Source of the DNA: Bacillota bacterium
GTDB taxonomy: Bacteria; Bacillota; Clostridia; Christensenellales; Christensenellaceae
Assembly (NCBI GenBank): GCA_023408315.1
Contig: JAEYKI010000019.1
Location: 186,001 to 250,000, forward strand
Direction: 5' to 3'
Length of the DNA: 64,000 bases
The notes beneath the pieces are model-generated. The model did no database searches and was not told the DNA's origin. It saw only the letters and a list, made by a program, of their open reading frames with translations. Positions 51,564 to 59,244 of this stretch are shown here, piece after piece. Each line of letters starts with the position of its first letter. Position 1 is the first letter of the stretch. The position numbers were made by a program, and so were the translations under genes.

Positions 51564-52544
51564 TTGAAAATTACTATGGCCCACGGCAGCGGGGGAAGGG
51601 CAACCTCCCGGCTGATTGCGGATGTGTTTGCAAAGCATTTTGGCAATGCCATATTAAACGCAATGGAAGATTCCGCGGTGGTGGATGCGGGCGGCCGCAT
51701 TGCCGTTACCACGGACAGTTTTGTGGTGGAGCCGCTTTTTTTTGCGGGCGGCGATATTGGCAAACTGGCGGTTTGCGGCACGGTAAACGACCTGCTGATG
51801 AGCGGCGCCGCGCCCAAATACCTCACATGCGGGTTTATACTGGAAGAAGGCCTGGAAATAGAGGCGCTGGATAATATCGCCCGTTCCATGAAGCGGGCGG
51901 CGGATGAGGCGGGAGTCTGCATTGTGGCGGGGGATACAAAGGTGGTTGGCGGCAGCGGCGGGCTGTATATCAATACCACCGGTATCGGCCTGATGACGGA
52001 AGGCCGCTGGGTAAGCCCAAAACGTTGCCAAGAAGGGGACGTCATTATTGCTTCGGGTACAATGGGAGACCATCACGCGGCTATTTTGAGCGCACGCATG
52101 TCCATTCAGAATACCATTGCGAGCGACTGCGCGCCATTGGGGCAACTAACACAGGCGCTGTTTGAAGGCGGTATAGATGTTGTGGCAATGCGGGATATAA
52201 CGCGCGGGGGCCTGGCAACCATTTTGAACGAGTTTGCGGCCGCGTGCGGCCGCGGGATTGAGATAGAAGAAAATCAAGTACCGGTGGATGCCCAGGTTGC
52301 GGCGCTGTGCGGCATTCTGGGCCTGGATCCGCTGTATATGGGCAACGAAGGTAAACTGGCAGCAGTGGTGCACGAGCGGTGCGCCCAGAAGGCTGTGGAG
52401 CTTCTGCGGGCTCAGCCCTATGGCAAAAACGCCGCGATCATTGGCCGCGTGACGCAGGATGGCGGCGTGGTGCTGCGCACCAAACTGGGCGGCAAACGAA
52501 TCCTGGATGTTCTGTACGGGGAAGGCCTTCCCCGGATTTGCTGA
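51564..52544 (+). CDS. hypE: HypE carbamoyl-dehydrating protein
   Basis: A 326-residue PurM-like ATPase. It starts with MAHGSGGRATSRLI and ends in LPRIC, where the C-terminal Cys receives the carbamoyl group from HypF and is dehydrated to thiocyanate. The full C-terminal motif indicates an active enzyme. It starts with TTG at 51564 behind AAGGAAG. It is the last gene of the operon; an intergenic repeat follows. Confidence 0.93.
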   Translation: MKITMAHGSGGRATSRLIADVFAKHFGNAILNAMEDSAVVDAGGRIAVTTDSFVVEPLFFAGGDIGKLAVCGTVNDLLMSGAAPKYLTCGFILEEGLEIEALDNIARSMKRAADEAGVCIVAGDTKVVGGSGGLYINTTGIGLMTEGRWVSPKRCQEGDVIIASGTMGDHHAAILSARMSIQNTIASDCAPLGQLTQALFEGGIDVVAMRDITRGGLATILNEFAAACGRGIEIEENQVPVDAQVAALCGILGLDPLYMGNEGKLAAVVHERCAQKAVELLRAQPYGKNAAIIGRVTQDGGVVLRTKLGGKRILDVLYGEGLPRIC

Positions 52545-52552
52545 TTTCTTAC

Positions 52553-52680
52553 GGGGCTTTGCCCACACCCCACTTCTTTTATGAAGAAAAGAAGCAAAAG
52601 ACTTTAATGACAAAATTCCATTATAGATGGTATTTTGGGGATGGGATTCCAAAGGGACAAGCGTCCCTTTGGCGGAGCCT
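52553..52680. repeat. Structured intergenic repeat, copy 3
   Basis: GGGGCTTTGCCC at the left end, CTTCTTTT-ATGAAG-AAAAGAAG, then a perfect 10-bp hairpin CCAAAGGGAC (52649-52658) / GTCCCTTTGG (52663-52672) with loop AAGC, and a shortened GGCGGAGCC end next to the stop of the minus-strand gene at 52681. It separates the convergent hypE and macrodomain genes. Confidence 0.65.
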
Positions 52681-53199
52681 TCACAAAAAGTTATATCTAT
52701 TATTTAAAAGAGCCTCTTCATAGGCTTTTTTTGTTGCCTCGTTAAAGCAGACCATGGTGACGCTCATGTCCGGGCGGGTTTGCAGGAATTCCAGGATAAC
52801 GCCGTTGGCAATTTTTGCAGCCCTGGCAAGGGGAAAGCGGTATGCGCCGGTGCTGATGGAAGGAAAGGAAACAGTTTTGCAGCCATTTTGCGCGGCCAGC
52901 TTAAGGCATTCTTTATAGCAACTGCAAAGAAGCTCCTCTTCGCCGCTGCCGCCGCCACGCCAGACGGGGCCTGGCGTATGAATGACGTAACGCGCAGGCA
53001 GGCAGTATCCGCCTGTTATTTTTGCCTGGCCTGTTTTGCAGCCGTTCAGCGTCCTGCACTCGGCAAGCAGGCCGGGGCCCGCGGCGCGGTGTATGGCGCC
53101 GTCCACGCCCCCGCCGCCCAGAAGGGAGGTATTTGCCGCGTTTACAACCGCATCCGAAAACTGTTTGGTTATATCGCCCAGAATTACATGAAAGCCCAT
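52681..53199 (-). CDS. Macrodomain protein (O-acetyl-ADP-ribose deacetylase-like)
   Basis: A 172-residue single macrodomain. VILGDITKQFSDAVVNAANT and SLLGGGGVDGAIHRAAG are the adenosine- and ribose-binding loops of the MacroD/YmdB type, with SISTGAYRFPLARAA as the diphosphate loop. These enzymes remove O-acetyl-ADP-ribose or ADP-ribosyl marks. The ATG at 53199 has GAGGTG upstream on the minus strand, better than starts further out. No ADP-ribosyltransferase or toxin gene adjoins it. Confidence 0.9.
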   Translation of the reverse strand: MGFHVILGDITKQFSDAVVNAANTSLLGGGGVDGAIHRAAGPGLLAECRTLNGCKTGQAKITGGYCLPARYVIHTPGPVWRGGGSGEEELLCSCYKECLKLAAQNGCKTVSFPSISTGAYRFPLARAAKIANGVILEFLQTRPDMSVTMVCFNEATKKAYEEALLNNRYNFL

Positions 53200-53371
53200 T
53201 ATACACCTCATATGTATTGTTTTAAATAGTATACTCCTGCGCCGCATGAATACAACCGGCAGAGGCAAAATAGTAAAGTCTGATTAAAAAATATTGTGCC
53301 GGGCCGTGGAATCGTATAAAATAGTCTTGCGTGAAATTTCAGCAAATACCCGGTTAATGGAGTGGGCATTT

Positions 53372-53791
53372 ATGAATTTGGAAAAATTTAGGACATATTT
53401 CAACAAAAACGACGCGTTCAGCGTTAAAAACGGCGTGCGGCTTACGCATCTGCAGAAAGGCTATGCGGTTGCGGAGATGGATCTTGCGCCGGAAGTGTGC
53501 AACCTGATGGGCACACTGCACGGAGGCGCGTATTATACGCTTGCGGACGTGGCCGCGGGCAGCGCGGTGATCCCTTACGGCAGGCTGTGCGTTACCCTGA
53601 ACGCAGACGTTCATTATTTGCGCCCGCCCTCCGGCGGAACCGTAAGGGCAACTGCCAACTTAATTCAGCGCGGGGAGAGAATAGCCGTATGCAAGGTGGA
53701 TATAGAGGATGCCGCGGACAAGCTGCTTTGCACATGCACCATCACCATGTATCAGACCAGCAAGGAAGTACCGGAGGAATTCAGGGTTTAA
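53372..53791 (+). CDS. PaaI-like hotdog thioesterase
   Basis: A 139-residue hotdog-fold protein of the PaaI/YigI group. The motif NLMGTLHGGAYYTLADVAAG holds the HGG loop and catalytic acidic residue of acyl-CoA thioesterases, and LNADVHYLRPP is the usual second strand. It probably hydrolyses an acyl- or aryl-CoA. GGAG lies 9 nt before the ATG at 53372. The next gene starts 1 nt after its stop, so the two are co-translated. Confidence 0.87.
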   Translation: MNLEKFRTYFNKNDAFSVKNGVRLTHLQKGYAVAEMDLAPEVCNLMGTLHGGAYYTLADVAAGSAVIPYGRLCVTLNADVHYLRPPSGGTVRATANLIQRGERIAVCKVDIEDAADKLLCTCTITMYQTSKEVPEEFRV

Positions 53792-53792
53792 A

Positions 53793-54335
53793 ATGAAGGA
53801 AGCACAGGATACTATTTTAACATACAGCAAAATTCGTTTTGCGCCGCTTTCGCCCAGAGAGGCGGATATTAAATTGCTGGATATTGCGCATTCGCTTTCG
53901 CTTTTGTGCCGGGCAAACGGACATTTTCCGGAGTTTTTTTCTGTGGCGCAGCATTGCATTAATTGCGAGCGAGAGGCGCGGGCGCGGGGGTATTCCAAAA
54001 AAGTGCGTCTCGCCTGCCTGCTGCACGACGCGAGCGAAGCGTTTATTTCGGACGTCACCAGGCCTGTTAAAAAGAATCTTCTGGAATACACCGCCATAGA
54101 AAGCAAGCTGCAAAAAGCTATTTGGAATGCGTTTAATATACATCTCTCGCCGGAAGACCAGGCGTTGGTTTACAGTGTGGACGACGCCATGCTGTATGCG
54201 GAATTTGACGCGTTGATGGGAGAAAAAGTTTTCCCTGAGCCGCCCCTTTTACAAAGTGAGCCGGATTTTTCTACCCGCAATTTTAAAAGTGTGGAGCAGG
54301 AATTTGTTATGGCTTGCATGGGCCTGATGGGCTGA
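53793..54335 (+). CDS. HD-domain phosphohydrolase (YfbR-like)
   Basis: A 180-residue HD-superfamily protein. Conserved pieces are FFSVAQHCINC (first His), CLLHDASEAFISDVTRPVKK (HD pair) and SVDDAMLYAEFD (last Asp), which bind one or two metals. It resembles YfbR-type 5'-nucleotidases and uncharacterised phage or bacterial HD hydrolases. CAGGG lies 7 nt before the ATG at 53793. Its 3' end overlaps the convergent diguanylate cyclase gene by 29 nt. Confidence 0.8.
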   Translation: MKEAQDTILTYSKIRFAPLSPREADIKLLDIAHSLSLLCRANGHFPEFFSVAQHCINCEREARARGYSKKVRLACLLHDASEAFISDVTRPVKKNLLEYTAIESKLQKAIWNAFNIHLSPEDQALVYSVDDAMLYAEFDALMGEKVFPEPPLLQSEPDFSTRNFKSVEQEFVMACMGLMG

Positions 54336-55572
54336 GGGGTACGCATCCGGGTCCGCTTTGTATGCGGTTCCGTCCAGCGGCTTTAGCCTCGTACATCGCA
54401 CGGTCCGCATTTTCTATGCATTTGCTCACCGTCTCAATGCTGTCAATCTCCAGCAGGCAGAGGCCCATGCTTACCGAGATATCTGCCGGTTGAAAAGCGC
54501 CGTCCCCTTCATTGTTCAGGGTAAGGATTTTTTCGCGTATCAGGCATGCAAGGCTTGCCAATTCTTCCGCGTTCCTGCTGAAGGAAGCGCATATAAATTC
54601 ATCGCCGCCCCATCTGGCCGCAAAATCCAAATGCGGATTTATGCAGGAATCGATGTGTTTTGCTATTTTTTTAAGCACTTTATCGCCCGCCGTGTGGCCG
54701 TGTTTGTCGTTAAGTTGTTTAAAATGGTCTACGTCTATCATAATCACAGAAAATGATTCCGTTTTTTCTGGCTTCTTTTCAAAATGGTAGTCAATAAAAT
54801 AGCGGAAGCTCCTGCGGTTGGGCAGATGTGTTAGCTCGTCCAGCATGGAGAGCTTTTTTAAATACCGGTTGATTTCCTTAAGCCTTGCGTTGTTTTTTGT
54901 ATTGATTTTTGTCTCCGCTTCCAGTTCTTCCTTGGTGCGCTTGAGTGCAATTGTATTGGTAAGTTGCTTGTAATGCGAGTTAAAAACAATTCTGGAAGCT
55001 ATCCAGCCCATGATCAGGAAAATGCACAGGTTTACATAATGGCCCACCAATATATCGGAAGAGGTTTGAAAGAACGGCAGGCCAATTGCCACAATGGCGG
55101 CGGAAGCGGCCACCGGCAGAACGATCTTTCTGGTTTCCAGATTGTAAATCACCAGGCAGATCAGGGCGTTGATCATAAATGCGGAAAGGCTGGAGTACAA
55201 TTTTTGGTCCATTAATGTAATAATGCTTCCCCAGCATAGCATGAACGCAACATACAGGATAAAAAACAGTTCAATCCGTTCAATCTGGGATATTGTTTTG
55301 TCTGAGAGACTGGTTCTTGGTTTTGCCCAGAATAAAAATGCTGCGTTCACAGCAAGCATAATCAGGTACATAAACAGGTAATTATGGAATTGAAAGCGCT
55401 CGTCAACTTTCAGGAGAGAGGTGGCGATATCGGCCGCGGCCAATGCGGTTTCCATGATAATCACAATACTTGCCAGCAGGGTTCCTCTTTTTAGATTGGT
55501 TTCAGCCGTTACCGCTCTGAATTCCCTGCTCCTTAAGATTTCTTTATCCATTGTATTGTTTAAATATTTCAT
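54307..55572 (-). CDS. Membrane diguanylate cyclase (GGDEF)
   Basis: A 421-residue protein. Six hydrophobic segments (about residues 30-50, 65-85, 105-120, 125-145, 150-170, 180-200) form the sensor, followed by a coiled coil (about 215-245) and a GGDEF domain with RWGGDEF at 322-326. The substrate-binding DVDHFKQLNDKHGHTAGD is complete, so c-di-GMP synthesis is likely. The inhibitory site RxxD before the GGDEF loop is absent (PHLD), so product inhibition may be lost. It could supply c-di-GMP to the four riboswitches 17-22 kb upstream. The ribosome site is weak. Confidence 0.88.
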   Translation of the reverse strand: MKYLNNTMDKEILRSREFRAVTAETNLKRGTLLASIVIIMETALAAADIATSLLKVDERFQFHNYLFMYLIMLAVNAAFLFWAKPRTSLSDKTISQIERIELFFILYVAFMLCWGSIITLMDQKLYSSLSAFMINALICLVIYNLETRKIVLPVAASAAIVAIGLPFFQTSSDILVGHYVNLCIFLIMGWIASRIVFNSHYKQLTNTIALKRTKEELEAETKINTKNNARLKEINRYLKKLSMLDELTHLPNRRSFRYFIDYHFEKKPEKTESFSVIMIDVDHFKQLNDKHGHTAGDKVLKKIAKHIDSCINPHLDFAARWGGDEFICASFSRNAEELASLACLIREKILTLNNEGDGAFQPADISVSMGLCLLEIDSIETVSKCIENADRAMYEAKAAGRNRIQSGPGCVPLSPSGPCKP

Positions 55573-55697
55573 TTTTCGATACCTGCAGCTACCGATGGAT
55601 TTACAGTTTTAACAGACAAAAAGATGATTCTACGTATACAGTCAGTATAAACGAATTTATAACAAAAATCAAAAGAAGAATACCGCGGAGCTGGTAG

Positions 55698-55730
55698 GCC
55701 CGGCTTTTCTTTTACCGGGCTGTTTTTTTT
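55698..55730 (+). terminator. Orphan terminator-like hairpin
   Basis: GCCCGG and CCGGGC arms with an 11-nt loop, then TG and T8. It is directed toward the RuBisCO-like operon, about 440 nt before its start. Confidence 0.5.
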
Positions 55731-55912
55731 AAATACCTGCTGATTTTCGCGCACGGCTCCTTCTGAAAACATTTCATTCTATTGCTGTATCGCTATAAAT
55801 ACAGTCTTTAAAAAACAGTATTTTGCTGGTGTCGCCGGAGGGGAATAAACGTGGCCCGGAGCTTATAGGACAGGGTTTTTTGCCCTTGATATACTAAATA
55901 AATACATGCAAA

Positions 55913-55933
55913 TTACTAGGTGCAAGCTGGTAA
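55913..55933. promoter_or_regulatory. Operator-like repeat upstream of RuBisCO-like gene
   Basis: TTACTAG, seven bases, CTGGTAA: an imperfect 7-bp inverted repeat. The same site occurs twice in the spacer of the LuxR regulator and OYE genes (63463-63483, 63489-63509), so it is the candidate site of that regulator. Confidence 0.6.
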
Positions 55934-56077
55934 TATAGACCGGTATTTTGTGTTTTTGTAATCGGGCATTTTTATTGCTGTTAAAATGCCCATATATCCG
56001 CCGGATTCCGGGCGCGGCGCGCGCATGGCAATGCAAACAGATACGAGTTCCGCCGCCTGTTACCAGAATAGCGGTTC

Positions 56078-56106
56078 TTGACAACAAAAAAACGGATGGG
56101 TACTAT
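56078..56106 (+). promoter_or_regulatory. Promoter of RuBisCO-like operon
   Basis: TTGACA (56078-56083) and TACTAT (56101-56106) with a 17-bp spacer. A second, activator-type -10 (TAAAAT at 55982) closer to the operator is possible. Confidence 0.6.
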
Positions 56107-56169
56107 GGGAGTAAGTACAAGAAATGCAGATGCTTTGCAGCAGACTTGCTGAACAAGGGAGTTTTTTAT

Positions 56170-57447
56170 ATGAATCAAGAAGGGCTGTACAGCCTGCCCG
56201 AACAACTGGGCCAAATGGAATATCTTACGGCTACCTATTATTGCGAATTTCCGGAAGGCACAAACGTGATTGCAAAAGCGGCTTCTTTTGCCGTCGGTCA
56301 AACGGTGGGCACGTGGCTGCCCGTCCCCGGCGTTACGGAAGAAATGCGCCGCAGCCACATGGGGCGGGTCGCAAACATATTTGACGTGCCGCCTTCGGAG
56401 CTTTCCACCCAGCTTGCAGGAGGCAAGCGGGCGTATTTGATTGAGATTGCTTTTCCCGTTGCGAATTTTGGCAGCGAATTTCCCATGATGCTCACCACCC
56501 TGTTGGGGAACGACGCATCCACATCCACCCAGGCCAAACTGGTTGATCTCCGGATGCCCAAAGCGTTTGTAGAGGGATTCAACGGGCCTAACTTTGGCAT
56601 AGAAGGAATCCGGAATCTGACAGGCGTGGAAAAACGGCCACTGCTTTTATCCATGATTAAACCCTGTACGGGCGTTACACCCAAAGCGGGCGCGGATATA
56701 CTGTATGGCGCGGCAATCGGCGGCGTGGATATTGTTAAAGACGACGAACTGATGGGAAATATGCCCTTCTCCACTGTTGTTGGAAGGGTTGCGGAATACA
56801 ATAAAGCCGTAGACCGCGCGTTTGAAACCACAGGTTCCAGAACCGTTTACGTGGTAAACATAACGGGCGAAAACCTGCTGGAAAACGCCGCAAAAGCGGT
56901 TGACGCCGGAGCCAGGGCTCTGATGGTGGCGTTTCCCGCGGTGGGATACAGTGCGCTGCATAGCCTTGCAAAAGCAGCAAAAGTACCCATTCTGGGGCAT
57001 TACGCAAGCTCCGGCATGTATTACGAAGGCATGCTGAGCGGTATGGCCTCGCACATTGCCGTCGGCCGTTTTCCAAGGCTTGCGGGAGCAGACATGGTTG
57101 TAATCAACACGCCGTTTGGCGGATATCCGCTGCAGTATGAAAAATACATCAAGACCGTGCACCAGCTCACGTTGCCGCTTTTTGATAAAAAGCCGGTTAT
57201 GCCTGCGGTGGGCGGAGGCGTGCATCCCGGCATGAGCGAGCAGTATATAGGCGACCTTGGGCCGGATATCATTCTGGGCTCGGGCGGCGCGATTTACGGA
57301 CATCCCATGGGCGCGACCGCGGGCGCAAAAGCCATGCGCCAGTCCATAGACGCTGTGATGCAGGGAATCCCGCTGGATGAATACGCGAAGGATCATGCGG
57401 AATTGGCCAAGGCTATTGAGCTTTGGGGCTATTTTAAAGGAAAGTGA
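56170..57447 (+). CDS. RuBisCO-like protein (form IV), predicted sugar-acid phosphate decarboxylase
   Basis: A 425-residue RuBisCO large-subunit homologue. The carbamylated Lys and metal-binding acids are kept in GGVDIVKDDE (Lys190, Asp192, Glu193), and Lys164 in IKPCTG corresponds to the first active-site Lys. The second Lys of the true carboxylase motif is Cys166, and the phosphate loop reads VGGGVHPG and GSGGAIYGHPMGA. This excludes CO2 fixation and marks a RuBisCO-like protein. With DerI- and LerI-type isomerases in the same operon it most resembles 3-oxo-isoapionate-4-phosphate decarboxylases of D-apiose or apionate breakdown, by context. AAGGGAG at 56155-56161 fixes the ATG at 56170. 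Confidence 0.85.
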   Translation: MNQEGLYSLPEQLGQMEYLTATYYCEFPEGTNVIAKAASFAVGQTVGTWLPVPGVTEEMRRSHMGRVANIFDVPPSELSTQLAGGKRAYLIEIAFPVANFGSEFPMMLTTLLGNDASTSTQAKLVDLRMPKAFVEGFNGPNFGIEGIRNLTGVEKRPLLLSMIKPCTGVTPKAGADILYGAAIGGVDIVKDDELMGNMPFSTVVGRVAEYNKAVDRAFETTGSRTVYVVNITGENLLENAAKAVDAGARALMVAFPAVGYSALHSLAKAAKVPILGHYASSGMYYEGMLSGMASHIAVGRFPRLAGADMVVINTPFGGYPLQYEKYIKTVHQLTLPLFDKKPVMPAVGGGVHPGMSEQYIGDLGPDIILGSGGAIYGHPMGATAGAKAMRQSIDAVMQGIPLDEYAKDHAELAKAIELWGYFKGK

Positions 57448-57453
57448 TTTACA

Positions 57454-58317
57454 GTGAAAATTGACATACACGCACATCTCTGGCCTGCCGATACCACCAC
57501 GCAGGCATTAAACGAGTATTTTGCGGCCAGGGGGTTGGACCCTTCCAATGTTTTGTCCGCAGAGGGGATTATTGCCGCCATGGCGCCCGGAATGGAGAAA
57601 TGCGTGATTGCGGCGCTTGCCATGCGGGAAGGCCAGACGAACAGGGAACTTGCCCTGGTGAACGCGTATGTGCTGGAACAGATAAAGCGTTCAGGCGGCA
57701 AACTGGCAGGACTTTGCACGGTGGATCCGTTTGGGGGCAGAGAGTCTGCGGATGCGCTTAATCAATATATATTAAAAGATGGCTTTAAGGGTTTGAAACT
57801 GCACCAGAACATCCAGTGTTTTTACCCGAACGATCCCGTATTGTTTCCGGTTTATGAAGAATTGCAGTTTTTGGGCCGCCCCGTGCTGTTCCATACGGGC
57901 GGGATTGGCATAAAACCCCTGCAGGATAAATATTCTGATCTGGCCTGTATAGAAGAAGTGGCCTGCCTGTTCCCCAAAATGCCCATCCTGCTGGGGCACG
58001 CGGGCAGGGGCAAATATGACGACGTTGCCTTGATGCTTCGCAAGCATGAACACATGTATGCGGACGTGAGCGCGAATTTTGCAAAGCTTGGGGGCGCGGA
58101 GCATCTGCCGCTTACTGAGCTGATCCGCAAGGTAAAGATATGGACGGGGAGCGTTAATAAACTGCTGTTTGGGTCTGATTACCCATTTTACGGCCAGGCG
58201 CAGACGCTGGAGCTTTTAGAACGGACAGCACAGGAGGACAGCCTGATTACGAGGGACGATACAGATAAAATTTCTTCTGCAAACGCAGATGACTTTTACA
58301 AAAAATACATGCTTTAA
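57454..58317 (+). CDS. Amidohydrolase_2-family metal-dependent hydrolase
   Basis: A 287-residue TIM-barrel hydrolase. Metal ligands are visible as DIHAHLWP near the N-terminus, VLFHTGG and LLGHAGRGKYDD in the middle, and LFGSDYPFYGQAQTLEL at the end. The family includes decarboxylases, lactonases and hydrolases of small ring acids. In this operon, after a RuBisCO-like protein, a lactonase or deformylating step on a sugar acid is possible but not shown. It starts with GTG at 57454, 6 nt after the preceding stop, with AAAGGAAAG upstream. Confidence 0.82.
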   Translation: MKIDIHAHLWPADTTTQALNEYFAARGLDPSNVLSAEGIIAAMAPGMEKCVIAALAMREGQTNRELALVNAYVLEQIKRSGGKLAGLCTVDPFGGRESADALNQYILKDGFKGLKLHQNIQCFYPNDPVLFPVYEELQFLGRPVLFHTGGIGIKPLQDKYSDLACIEEVACLFPKMPILLGHAGRGKYDDVALMLRKHEHMYADVSANFAKLGGAEHLPLTELIRKVKIWTGSVNKLLFGSDYPFYGQAQTLELLERTAQEDSLITRDDTDKISSANADDFYKKYML

Positions 58318-58391
58318 TCATTCAATCAACTGTTTAACAGTTCTGTAAATTATCCGTTTAATGTATTTACAAGATGAGAGGAGAAATAAAA

Positions 58392-59219
58392 ATGGCAAAG
58401 CGTTATACCGCCAAAGAAGTAAATGAAAGATTATGGGCGGAAATAAAGACCGGAAAGCCTTTATTTATGCCCAATTGCGGATGCGGGCTTACCGCTAAAC
58501 TGCAGGAAAAAGGAGGCTCCGACCTGATTTGCGTTTCACCCACAAGCTGGTGGAGGATGAAGGGCTGCGGCTCGCTGGCGGCGTTTCTGCCTTACTGCGA
58601 CTGCAACCAGATTATATTTGACCTGGCCCCGGAAGTTCTGGCGAACGTATCGGACGCGCCTGTTATTTCGCTTTCGGGCGGGCACAACCCATTGCTTGAC
58701 CATAAAGAGCATTTGAAGAAATTGTGGGACATGGGCATTTCCGGCATCAATCCCATGATGGCAAAACTCTATGATCCGCCGTTTAACGAGCAGATAGAAG
58801 CGATAGGCATGGGATTCTCAAGAGAAGTTGAATTTGTTAAAGTTGCGCATGAGATGAACATGTTCACATTCTGCTATGCATATTCGCCGGAGGAAGCGAC
58901 CGTATTTGCGGAAGCTGGCGCAGATGTGATCGCCGGGCACGTGGGTACAACAGCGGGCGGCCTGATTGGCGCGGTGACCAAAATGACGCTGGACGAGGCA
59001 TGCCAGCACACGCAGGAGATATTCGACGCAGCGACAAAAGTGAATAAGGATATTATTCTGTTCTCGCACGGCGGCCCCATCACCACTGCGGACGATGCAG
59101 CCGTTGTGTTCCGCAACACCAACGCGCACGGTTTTGTGGGCGGCAGCGCGGCGGAAAGGCTTCCCATAGAAATAGCGGTTTTGGAAGCAACCAAGAGTTA
59201 TAAAGCGTATACAAGATAA
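58392..59219 (+). CDS. PEP-hydrolase-like TIM-barrel protein (Tm-1 C-terminal type)
   Basis: A 275-residue TIM-barrel protein of the phosphoenolpyruvate-hydrolase-like family. Motifs: FMPNCGCGLTAKLQEKGGSD at the start, LLDHKEHLKKLWDMGISGIN in the middle, and DVIAGHVGTTAGGLIGAVTK and FVGGSAAERLPIE at the end. In plant Tm-1 and some bacteria this domain is fused behind a Tm-1-like ATP-binding domain; here the two are adjacent genes. Its reaction in bacteria is not known to me. GAGAGGAG lies 8 nt before the ATG at 58392. Confidence 0.8.
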   Translation: MAKRYTAKEVNERLWAEIKTGKPLFMPNCGCGLTAKLQEKGGSDLICVSPTSWWRMKGCGSLAAFLPYCDCNQIIFDLAPEVLANVSDAPVISLSGGHNPLLDHKEHLKKLWDMGISGINPMMAKLYDPPFNEQIEAIGMGFSREVEFVKVAHEMNMFTFCYAYSPEEATVFAEAGADVIAGHVGTTAGGLIGAVTKMTLDEACQHTQEIFDAATKVNKDIILFSHGGPITTADDAAVVFRNTNAHGFVGGSAAERLPIEIAVLEATKSYKAYTR

Positions 59220-59244
59220 ATGCGTCCCAGAGGAGGGCAGGAAA

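Larger units (their letters stand above)
55573..56077. other. Long divergent spacer with terminator-like and inverted-repeat elements
   Basis: No credible gene lies here. Elements seen: a terminator-like hairpin GCCCGG (55698-55703) / CCGGGC (55715-55720) followed by T8 at 55723-55730; an operator-like repeat at 55913-55933; and an inverted repeat with arms GGGCATTTT (55964-55972) and AAAATGCCC (55983-55991). The terminator faces the plus strand although no plus gene precedes it, so a short leader RNA or attenuator is possible. Confidence 0.45.

Noticed and set aside
55948..56169. Longer N-terminus of the RuBisCO-like protein
   Set aside because: The upstream frame covers the promoter and has no ribosome site; AAGGGAG lies directly before the ATG at 56170 and homology begins there.
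56170..57447. RuBisCO-like protein as a CO2-fixing enzyme
   Set aside because: The second active-site Lys is replaced by Cys166 and the loop 6 and phosphate motifs differ; no phosphoribulokinase or other Calvin-cycle gene is present.
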